64,000 nt of DNA from a bacterium (GTDB taxonomy: Bacteria > Electryoneota > B3-LCP): NCBI GenBank assembly GCA_026394195.1, contig JAPKYS010000015.1, positions 26,700 to 90,699 on the forward strand, in the 5' to 3' direction. The position numbers were made by a program, and so were the translations under genes. Of the stretch, positions 17,647-25,900 are shown one piece after another (within the stretch, counting starts at the first letter, position 1; the number at the start of each line of letters is the position of its first letter). Below the pieces are notes generated by a model, which was not told where the DNA came from, searched no databases, and worked only from the letters and a program-made list of their open reading frames with translations.

Positions 17647-20337
17647 ATGATAAACAAAAAATCTGATTCCCTCCCCTCCTCCACCATCCGCCGGCAGTTC
17701 ATCTCGTTTTTTGAGGAACGCGGGCATCTCTTTGTGCCGTCATCGTCTGTGGTGCCTCTGAAGGACCCGACGCTGATCTTCACCAACGCCGGAATGAACC
17801 AGTTCAAGGACGTCTTCCTGGGCCAGGGGACGCGCGCCTATACCCGGGCTGCCAATTCCCAGAAGTGCATCCGTGTGTCCGGCAAGCACAACGACCTGGA
17901 AGAAGTGGGAAGAGACGGCATCCATCATACCTTTTTCGAGATGCTGGGCAACTGGTCTTTCGGCGATTACTACAAGCAGGAAGCCATCCGCTGGGCCTGG
18001 GAGTTGGTTGCAGGCGTCTGGAAACTTCCCAAAGACAAACTCTTCGCCACCGTTCATTTGGAAGACGATGAGGCGGAAGCCGTATGGAAATCGGAGACGG
18101 ATATCGCTCACGACCGCATCAGCCGCCACGGCAAGGATAACTTCTGGGAAATGGCTGAAGTCGGTCCCTGCGGTTCTTGCAGCGAAATTCATTACGACCT
18201 CGGTCCGGGTTGCTGCGTCTTGGAAGGGAAAACAGGTCACCAATGCGGAGTGAACGTATCCGGGTGCGGGAGAGTGGTCGAACTTTGGAATCTGGTCTTT
18301 ATCCAATTCAACCGCGACGAGACCGGCAAACTGAATGAACTGCCCGCCAAGCACGTCGATACGGGAGCTGGGCTTGAGCGAATCTGCTGCGTGCTGCAGG
18401 GAGTCAAGTCGAACTATGACACCGACCTGTTCCAACCGCTGATTCAACGAATTGCCGAACTCACCAAGACTCCATATTCAGCGGGTGAAGAGGGCGTCGG
18501 ACACCGGGTTATCGCGGATCACATTCGGGCTTTATCATTCGCTATAGCGGATGGCGCCATGCCTTCCAATGATGGGCGGGGATACGTCCTGCGGAGGATT
18601 TTACGGCGTGCCGCTCGGTTCGGTCGTACCATCGGCGTTCACCGGGCATTTATCTATAAATTGGTGGATACGCTGGCTGAAAATATGGGTGCGTTCTACC
18701 CGGAATTGGGTGAGCGACGAGAGCTTATTTCCGGCGTGATTCGCGGCGAAGAGGAGAGCTTTGGGAGAACCTTGGATCGCGGCATCGAAATCTTCGCAGA
18801 AATCGTCAATAAATTGAAGGGAAAAGGATTATCGACTCTAGCCGGAGACGAGGCTTTCAAACTTTACGATACTTTCGGGTTTCCCCTCGATCTGACGCAA
18901 CTCATGGCGCGCGAACAGGGAATCGAAGTGGATCAAGCCGGATTTGACCGGGCGATGCAGGGGCAGAAGGAGCGAGCCAGGTCCAGCGGAAAATTCGCCG
19001 ATCTGGACGCTCACTTTGAAGTATCCAATCTGACCAGAACCATAACCGCAAAACCGACCGAGTTCGTTGGATACGATAACTTAAGCGTTGATAACGCTCG
19101 GGTGACTGCCTACCAGATCGATGGTCATCAGATGCGCCTGGTACTGGATCGTACTCCATTCTACGGCGAATCGGGCGGGCAAGTCGGAGATACCGGCATG
19201 CTGACGGGTGGGGACTGGGAAGTAGTAATTGAGGATACTCAGAAGATCGGTGATGAGATCGTGCACATCGGCAAGTGTAGCAAAGGACACGACGCTCTAT
19301 TGGCAGCAGCCAAAATAAATTTCCCCAGTACCATCACTGCGCAAGTTGACCCTCGGCGTCGCAATAATATCGCCCATAACCACACCGCTACGCATATTCT
19401 GCAAGCAGCATTACGGCAGGTCTTAGGAAAACACGTCAACCAATCCGGATCGCTGGTGCACCCGGATTACCTGCGCTTCGATTTCACTCACTTCGAGAAG
19501 CCAACGGAAGATCAGTTGGATCAGGTGGAGAACATCGCCAACGAAATCATCGCCAAGGGACTGCCAGTCACCTGGGAGATCACCGACTTTCCAACCGCCA
19601 AAGCTCGCGGAGCGACTGCTCTGTTCGGAGAAAAGTACGGAGATGAAGTCCGGCTGGTCAGCATTGCTGACGTATCTGCTGAACTCTGCGGAGGCACGCA
19701 CGTCAGGTCGACCGACAGTCTGCTGGCGTTCATCATCACTTCTGAATCAGCCGCGGCAGCGGGAATTCGGCGCATTGAGGCTATGACGGGCGAGCGTGCA
19801 GTCTCGGAACTGCTGAACCACAAGCGCAAAATCAGAGCTCTGCAGGACATCATGTCGGCTCGGGGCGGCGACGTCTTGGAAAAAGTGCAGAAACTGGTCG
19901 AAGAACAGAAAGCGCTGCTGAAGCAGCTCGGTCAATTTAAAGAAGCCTCCGCTGGTGGAGAGACCGAAGAGTTAATTCGTAACGCGCAGGACCTTTCTGG
20001 TGTCCGGCTGGTAACTCATCTCTACACAGATCGATCCATGGACGATCTGAAAACCTTAGGTGATGCTCTGCGGGAAAAGCGCACCAATTTGGTGGCAGTG
20101 TTGGGATCATCACTCGAGGGAAAAGCTTCCATCGTCGTCGTGGTAACGGATGATTTAATTCTGAACAGGAAGCTATCAGCAGGAAAGCTGGTCAAGGAGA
20201 TCGCAGCCATCGCCGGAGGCGGGGGCGGCGGACGGGATCATTTAGGAACGGCGGGAGCGAAGTCGGCGGAGAAGTTGGAGGAGGCGCTACAGCAGTCAAG
20301 TATTATAGTGAATACATGCTTAGAACTCAAGACTTAA
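17647..20337 (+). CDS. alaS: Alanine--tRNA ligase
   Basis: Charges tRNA-Ala. The 896 residues contain the class II catalytic core with R-Q-F-I-x-F-F near residue 16 and F-T-N-A-G-M-N-Q-F-K. The editing domain has H-N-H-T-A-T-H and the distal C-G-G-T-H zinc-binding motif. The C-terminal domain has a glycine-rich run (residues with A-G-G-G-G-G-G-R). Start ATG 17647 is preferred; GTG 17641 is in frame and overlaps the HicB stop. No T-box is seen upstream. Confidence 0.97.
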   Translation: MINKKSDSLPSSTIRRQFISFFEERGHLFVPSSSVVPLKDPTLIFTNAGMNQFKDVFLGQGTRAYTRAANSQKCIRVSGKHNDLEEVGRDGIHHTFFEMLGNWSFGDYYKQEAIRWAWELVAGVWKLPKDKLFATVHLEDDEAEAVWKSETDIAHDRISRHGKDNFWEMAEVGPCGSCSEIHYDLGPGCCVLEGKTGHQCGVNVSGCGRVVELWNLVFIQFNRDETGKLNELPAKHVDTGAGLERICCVLQGVKSNYDTDLFQPLIQRIAELTKTPYSAGEEGVGHRVIADHIRALSFAIADGAMPSNDGRGYVLRRILRRAARFGRTIGVHRAFIYKLVDTLAENMGAFYPELGERRELISGVIRGEEESFGRTLDRGIEIFAEIVNKLKGKGLSTLAGDEAFKLYDTFGFPLDLTQLMAREQGIEVDQAGFDRAMQGQKERARSSGKFADLDAHFEVSNLTRTITAKPTEFVGYDNLSVDNARVTAYQIDGHQMRLVLDRTPFYGESGGQVGDTGMLTGGDWEVVIEDTQKIGDEIVHIGKCSKGHDALLAAAKINFPSTITAQVDPRRRNNIAHNHTATHILQAALRQVLGKHVNQSGSLVHPDYLRFDFTHFEKPTEDQLDQVENIANEIIAKGLPVTWEITDFPTAKARGATALFGEKYGDEVRLVSIADVSAELCGGTHVRSTDSLLAFIITSESAAAAGIRRIEAMTGERAVSELLNHKRKIRALQDIMSARGGDVLEKVQKLVEEQKALLKQLGQFKEASAGGETEELIRNAQDLSGVRLVTHLYTDRSMDDLKTLGDALREKRTNLVAVLGSSLEGKASIVVVVTDDLILNRKLSAGKLVKEIAAIAGGGGGGRDHLGTAGAKSAEKLEEALQQSSIIVNTCLELKT

Positions 20338-20353
20338 CCAAAGTCACGCAATA

Positions 20354-20722
20354 TCACAAGATAATAGGTAATGCTCTAACACGCACCCTGTTATCATCGA
20401 ACACAATGATACTTCCCGCTTGGATATCCGCTTCCAAATAAGGTAAATGTGACATCAATAATGTGAACAAATTTTCTGTGCTCTTATTTGAACATCTAAA
20501 TAAGATGAAGGTGGGGCGGGTCGTTTTCATTCGTGCCAGGATGTGTGAGAAATCTGTATCCGCTGACACAATCGTGTAATTTTCCTTGGAGGCATATTCA
20601 AATATATCTTGATCTGAGGCATGTTGCATGCCAAGCTGACGTACATGGAGAGTCTCGAAGCCATGCTCATGTAATTTCTGAGCCAGTTTCGGGGAAAGTG
20701 CGTTATCAACTAAAAATCGCAT
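20354..20722 (-). CDS. DUF5615 PIN-like toxin-family protein
   Basis: A 122-residue PIN-like protein of the DUF5615 family. It opens with R-F-L-V-D-N-A-L-S-P (acidic residue D6) and has the downstream D-Q-D-I-F-x-Y-A and S-A-D-T-D-F acidic positions expected for a metal-dependent RNase fold. The gene follows its DUF433 partner without a gap (TGA then ATG), the usual order of antitoxin before toxin. RNase activity is inferred from the fold. It converges on alaS with 16 bp between stops. Confidence 0.87.
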   Translation of the reverse strand: MRFLVDNALSPKLAQKLHEHGFETLHVRQLGMQHASDQDIFEYASKENYTIVSADTDFSHILARMKTTRPTFILFRCSNKSTENLFTLLMSHLPYLEADIQAGSIIVFDDNRVRVRALPIIL

Positions 20723-20947
20723 TCAAACAACCAAAGGTATTTGGCGTTCACGAACTGATTCAGCAGCAAACCTTAATGCTTCCCGAATATCTTCCAATTC
20801 CAGGTCTGGATAATCCTCAAGTATCTGCTCTTCCGTAAAGCCTTCCGCGATCAAACTAACAATAACAGAGACTGGAATCCGCAGATTTCGGATGCATGCA
20901 ACTCCCCCCATCTGGTCGGGGCTGACGGTTATTCTTGTGAATGCCAT
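20723..20947 (-). CDS. DUF433 antitoxin-like protein
   Basis: A 74-residue protein of the DUF433 family with the typical helix-turn-helix: G-G-V-A-C-I-R-N-L-R-I-P-V-S, then V-I-V-S-L-I-A-E-G-F-T-E-E-Q-I-L-E-D-Y-P-D-L-E. It is the likely DNA-binding antitoxin of the DUF5615 protein directly downstream. It has a strong ribosome site (AGGAGG) and its own near-consensus promoter. Confidence 0.88.
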   Translation of the reverse strand: MAFTRITVSPDQMGGVACIRNLRIPVSVIVSLIAEGFTEEQILEDYPDLELEDIREALRFAAESVRERQIPLVV

Positions 20948-20971
20948 TATACCTCCTATCTTGGATAATTA

Positions 20972-21000
20972 AATATAGTTGATTCGATGGTAAATGTCAA
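20972..21000 (-). promoter_or_regulatory. Promoter TTGACA-N17-TATATT of the DUF433/DUF5615 pair
   Basis: The -35 TTGACA (20995-21000) is perfect and the -10 TATATT is at 20972-20977 with a 17-bp spacer. Start of translation is 25 bp downstream of the -10. Confidence 0.75.
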
Positions 21001-21027
21001 GCATCTTGTAGCGCGATTCCGGATTGA

Positions 21028-21975
21028 TTACCCATCCTCCACCATCCCCTCTAAAAACGCCTTGACGCTTGCCCCCAACGCCGTCAAATTATACCCACCT
21101 TCGAGAGTAGCCACCCATCTACCCTGACAGTGCTTATCGGCAAAGGCTTTCAAGAGCTGTCCAATATGCCGATACCCTTCGGTGGAAACCTGCAGAGCCG
21201 AAAGTGGATCGTCGCTGTGAGCATCGAAGCCGGCAGAAATCAGGAAGATTTCCGGTTTACGCTTTTCCGCCCAGGGGATTAATTGATCAGCGAAAGCCAG
21301 CAGCATTTCGCCATCATCGCTGCCGGACTGCAGAGGCGCGTTTAATGTAGCACCGGATCCCTCGCCTACACCGGTCTCTTTCTTTGATCCCGTCCCCGGA
21401 TAATGCGGGAATTGATGCGTGCTAAAAAAAGCTACGCGCCCATCTGAATAGAAGGCGTCCTGAGTCCCGTTGCCATGATGGACGTCAAAATCCACGATGA
21501 GAATGGATTTAACGTCTTTTACCTCGAGCAGATATTTGGCTCCGATGGCTATATTATTGAAGATGCAGAATCCCATGGCAGAGTTATGCACGGCATGATG
21601 TCCAGGAGGGCGCACGATGGCAAAGCCTCCTCCCCACTCTCCACTCCGGACTCGATCACACGCCAGAATCACCGCTCCGGCGGCTTTTAACGCCGCAGGA
21701 TAACTTTCCGGGACCAGTGTGCCTTCAAGGGCGGGATAATAACTGCCTCCCTTGGCGCAAGTATCACAGACCCAATCGATATATGCGGGATCGTGCACTC
21801 GGGCAATATCCTTGACTTGTGCCTCAGGGGGTTCCACCCAGATGAAGCGGTCATCTTCCCTGAAACTGGCCAGTGCGTTAAGAATGGAGATCAACCGCTC
21901 GGGGCATTCAGGCTGTCCCGGACCCAGGTCATGTTCAGCAAAAATCGGATCGTAAATCAATCCTACCGGTTTCAT
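21028..21975 (-). CDS. Histone-deacetylase-family protein (AcuC/acetylpolyamine amidohydrolase-like)
   Basis: A 315-residue zinc-dependent deacetylase of the arginase/HDAC fold. It has the R-P-P-G-H-H active-site pair, F-C-I-F-N-N, the zinc-site D-F-D-V-H-H-G-N-G-T-Q, and S-A-G-F-D-A-H. Bacterial members deacetylate acetyl-lysine, polyamines or acetoin-pathway enzymes; the substrate is not clear here. It overlaps the upstream metallo-beta-lactamase gene by 4 bp, so the two are co-translated. Confidence 0.92.
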   Translation of the reverse strand: MKPVGLIYDPIFAEHDLGPGQPECPERLISILNALASFREDDRFIWVEPPEAQVKDIARVHDPAYIDWVCDTCAKGGSYYPALEGTLVPESYPAALKAAGAVILACDRVRSGEWGGGFAIVRPPGHHAVHNSAMGFCIFNNIAIGAKYLLEVKDVKSILIVDFDVHHGNGTQDAFYSDGRVAFFSTHQFPHYPGTGSKKETGVGEGSGATLNAPLQSGSDDGEMLLAFADQLIPWAEKRKPEIFLISAGFDAHSDDPLSALQVSTEGYRHIGQLLKAFADKHCQGRWVATLEGGYNLTALGASVKAFLEGMVEDG

Positions 21976-22826
21976 GGTTTCGATACCTCTGGCTTGATCA
22001 CATTGAGGCGTTGCCCATCACTGGAAAGCGCCACCGAGCCGTATTCATCCGTACGCAGCACCGTCGCGCAATTCTGCTTCAAGCGCATGATCATTTCGTC
22101 TGACGGATAGCCCCAATTATTGGGACCGATGCAGATGATGGCTATTTCGGGGTGAACTATCTTGAGAAACTCGGCGCTGCAACTTTTCGCCGAAGCATGG
22201 TGGGGAACTTTCAGCAGGTTCGATTCAAGATTTTTGCCATATTGCTGAACCAGCCAGGTTTCGCGACTATGGTTAATGTCAGCCGCCAGCAGAACTTTGA
22301 TCTGGTGATGAGTCACCATCAAAACCATTGAATAAAGGTTGGAATCGACGGACTTACCGGCAACTTCAGCACGTTGCGGACTGAGCACCTGAATCAACAG
22401 ATCATCTGAAAGCAAGATGGCTTCGCCTACCTCCGTGGTGTCCACTATCCAGCGGCCGCTTTGCAGGTAGGTGGTCATCTTTGCAGCAGTGGGCCAGTCA
22501 TCACTGGCTCCGGTGACGTGAACCGTCCCGACGTCGACGGAATCGAGAATCAGGGGCACTCCGCCGATGTGGTCGTCGTGGTTGTGGGTGAGGAAAACGT
22601 GATCCAGACTGCTGATTTTCAAACTGTCCAGATAGCGTAGGACGATTGGTCCTGCTTCAGGTTTTCCTGCATCCACCAAAGCCAGCCCAAGTCCCTCCTG
22701 CTCGATCAGAATGGCATCGCCATGTCCGACGTCGATGAAGTGAAACCGGACTTCGCCGTGAATGAACGGCGGCGAACCGAACAGGAAAACCACGGCTACG
22801 AGTGCAGTCAAGACGTTACGTTTCAT
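21972..22826 (-). CDS. Exported metallo-beta-lactamase-fold protein, ComEC C-terminal-like
   Basis: A 284-residue protein with a signal peptide (about 1-24, ending F-I-H-G-E) and the MBL motif T-H-N-H-D-D-H-I-G-G near residue 80. Further on are a D in L-L-A-A-D-I-N-H and V-P-H-H-A-S. These are the patterns of the stand-alone ComEC/Rec2 hydrolase domain. It lacks the ComEC membrane channel. A secreted nuclease or phosphodiesterase role is inferred. It is coupled to the HDAC-family gene. Confidence 0.87.
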   Translation of the reverse strand: MKRNVLTALVAVVFLFGSPPFIHGEVRFHFIDVGHGDAILIEQEGLGLALVDAGKPEAGPIVLRYLDSLKISSLDHVFLTHNHDDHIGGVPLILDSVDVGTVHVTGASDDWPTAAKMTTYLQSGRWIVDTTEVGEAILLSDDLLIQVLSPQRAEVAGKSVDSNLYSMVLMVTHHQIKVLLAADINHSRETWLVQQYGKNLESNLLKVPHHASAKSCSAEFLKIVHPEIAIICIGPNNWGYPSDEMIMRLKQNCATVLRTDEYGSVALSSDGQRLNVIKPEVSKP

Positions 22827-22843
22827 AAGTGCCTATAATATAA

Positions 22844-22869
22844 AATCGGGGTCAGGGATGACCCCGATT
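22844..22869 (-). terminator. Terminator of the 1565-aa surface protein gene
   Basis: A perfect 10-bp stem (22844-22853 with 22860-22869) with a 6-base loop, followed on the - strand by a short T tract. It sits 32 bp after the stop. Confidence 0.65.
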
Positions 22870-22901
22870 GCGTATATTTTGTTAGTCAAATCCGAAGTGT
22901 T

Positions 22902-25900
22902 CTACGGTTGTTTTACGATGAACCTGAAAGGCGTCACGCTGCTTTTACTTCCCCAGATAGCAAGTCCCTTGCTGTCCTGAGCTTTCACTTTCCAGTAGTA
23001 GATCGCCCCTGCAACCAACGCCTCATCAATAACTAATTTCGTTGTCTTGAGATCAGAGTAGGTTTTAACACCTTGCTTGAAGGTGACGTCCCTGGTAAGG
23101 TATACCGTATAAGTTATTTGGTCTCCGGCATCTTCATCGATGGCGGCTTCCCAGCTCAGTTCAGGCTGCGGTGGAACATCAAACTTTCCATTTTCAGGTA
23201 AGAGCAGGCGGAACGGGAGCGGCGGTCGATTCGGGATATCGACATGGAAGCTCCCTATCTCACCCTCGCAGGTCAGTCCGGTTTCGTCTTTGGCGATGAC
23301 CTGCCATTGATAATCCTGGTTGCCCGGCAGGTCTTTCAAGGTATAGGATAGATTGGATCCCACATCTTGCCCGGTCGCCCCGGATTTATTGTCTGATTTG
23401 GGCCACCACCAGACTTGATAACTAACCTTGGCGCCATAATCCGGGTCGGTTACGGCAAGCCAACGGAGTTCGATGGGTTGGTTGCTCAGGAAATTCGCAC
23501 CACTCTGGGGAGTACTGATCTTCGGAGCCTGTGGCGGTTCTTCTACATTGTTAACGACGAACTTCACAGGAGCGCTCCAGGCAGATAACCCGCCCCTGCT
23601 ATCTTCAGCACGGACTCTCACCGACCAGAGTCGGTTGTCCGAAACCTGAGGCTGGGTTTGGGTGGGAAATCCGGCAGCTATGAAAAGCTCCTTCATCTCG
23701 GCACTCTTAAAATCGGTTCCGCTTACATATTGCAGCCGATACTTGAGGGACTCCTGACGATCCGACGGATCAGGATCTTTTCCCGGCGACCACTCGACCA
23801 TGACAAGGGTGCTGCGTATCACGGCATCGTTTTGCGGGATCTGAATATTCGGAGCGAGAGGAGCTTCATTGACCAAATCCAAGCTGAAACCAACTGACTG
23901 ACTCCAGGAAGAATAGACACCATGGGGATCGAGAGCTCTGACCTGGAAATTATAGGTTTGGTTGTCCTTCAGGGTTGTCAGGTTTTTCCAGTTTTTAACA
24001 AAAATCCCAGCTGATACCTTGTCAGCCGTGATACCCTTTAGCTCTAGAGCTGCATTGGGATTATCGGTTGAAACGATGCGCAGTTCATACGTCAATTTAT
24101 CAGCAGGATCGGGATCACCAGAGGCTTCCCAATGGAAGACGCCTTCATTGGTGAGGATTCCCTCGGGGATCTGCCGGGCTACCGGAACGGAAGGAGTCGT
24201 ATTGACGTGGAAACGGAATTTTTCGTTCGATGGGGTACGCAATCCAGCCAGATCTTCGGCTTCTACCCACCACTCATAGTCGGTGTCATTAGCCAGTTGA
24301 TAGTCGAGCGTCCATGAGGTCCCAGCTATTTTCCGTGGTTCACCCTGAGATTCACTTCCGGCTTTAACCAGGTGGAAGCGATATTGAATCTTGTCACCGA
24401 AATCGGGATCTTTGGCTTCCTCCCAAGTAAACTTAATGCCAGTCAACTTGTAAGTCACCAGGCTTTGTGCTGGTTCCAGAAGTGAGAACGGTAACGGCGG
24501 CTCGTTCTTGGTGTTCAGGATAAAGTTCCGGGTGGCGCTCCAGACCGATACTGCGCCTTTCCGATCTTTGGCGCGAATATGGTAGAACCACCTCATATTG
24601 TCGTCCAACCCCGGAACTGCGACACGGGTGGCTCCGGCAACGACCTGAACCTGCCGAGCGCCAACGGAAAAAGCGCTATCCTGCGCAAACTGGATCAAGT
24701 AGGAAATCGACGAGGGTGGATCGCTGCGGTCAGGGTCGGAAGCCGTTCCCCAGGAAATGATGGGCGCGGGGGCGTTGACCATGATTCCATCCGGAGTGAT
24801 CGTTCCGGTGACTGCACTGGGGGGATCATTAACCTTGTTGAAGAAGAATGCGCTGGTTACCTCCGCCCATTTTGAGGTGATCCCCTGATTGTCTTCAGCT
24901 CGCACCCTGAAGCGGTACTCCCGGTTGTCAACCAGGCGATTGGTATTTTGGAGATCTTTGACCGCGACATTATCAGGGCTGACGACTTCATCAATCAATG
25001 GAGTGTTGAATTCCCTTTCCGCAATCTGCAGGTGGTAGCTTACGACGTCGTCAGGGTTGGGATCGACTGATTTCTTCCAGGCGAATGAGCTGTCCGGTCC
25101 GAGTTCTGCACCGGCTGATGGGGCAAGAACCACTGGAACAGATGGTGTCGTGTTGATGAAGATATTCCCGGTTTTGTTCGATGTAGTTATCCTGCCCGTA
25201 TTATCAATGGCTTCAACTTTCCAGTAGTAGATGGTTTCGTTGGCGAGGGGCTGCGGAGCTTCCTGGAAAGTGAGGTCTGTTTCTGTGGAGAGTGTATTTA
25301 TTTTACTAAATTGTGCGTCCTTGCTGAACAACAGGCGATAGCGTACTTTGGACAAAGGATCGGGGTCGGTGGTGGCGTCCCAGGAAAAAACCGGTTTTAA
25401 CTGGTAAATCTGGGAACCGGACTCGGGGCGCTGCAAGGCGAAAGGCAGCGGTGATTCTTCCACCAGGTTCACCCAGAAATGCTCCATTTTGGTCCAGGAC
25501 CCGGTTTCAAAGGCATCTCGTGCGCGCACACGCCAGAAATATTCCGCGTCATCCTGGAGATCTACCTGCGCGATCCAGCGGAGCTGGGCTGTGGCGGTGT
25601 TCCCCTCTTTCTCGATCGCCAATACTCGATTCCCCGCTTCGTCCTGGCACAATTGCAGTTCATAGTATATCGGATCGTTTTCGGCATCGGTTGAGGCTTT
25701 TAGGATCAGTTCCGGTTTTGCCTTGGCGACGATCAATCCTTCCTTGGGTGAAACGATTTCAGGTATCGTGGGCATGCTGTTCAGACGGAAGGTCAGGTCC
25801 GCCCAATCACTCCATTGGGCGCCATTGTTGATTTTCAAGCGCAGGCTGTAGGTCGTGCCATCGACCAACCCCAAACCGTCGGGTTCAGCGCTGGTCTGCG

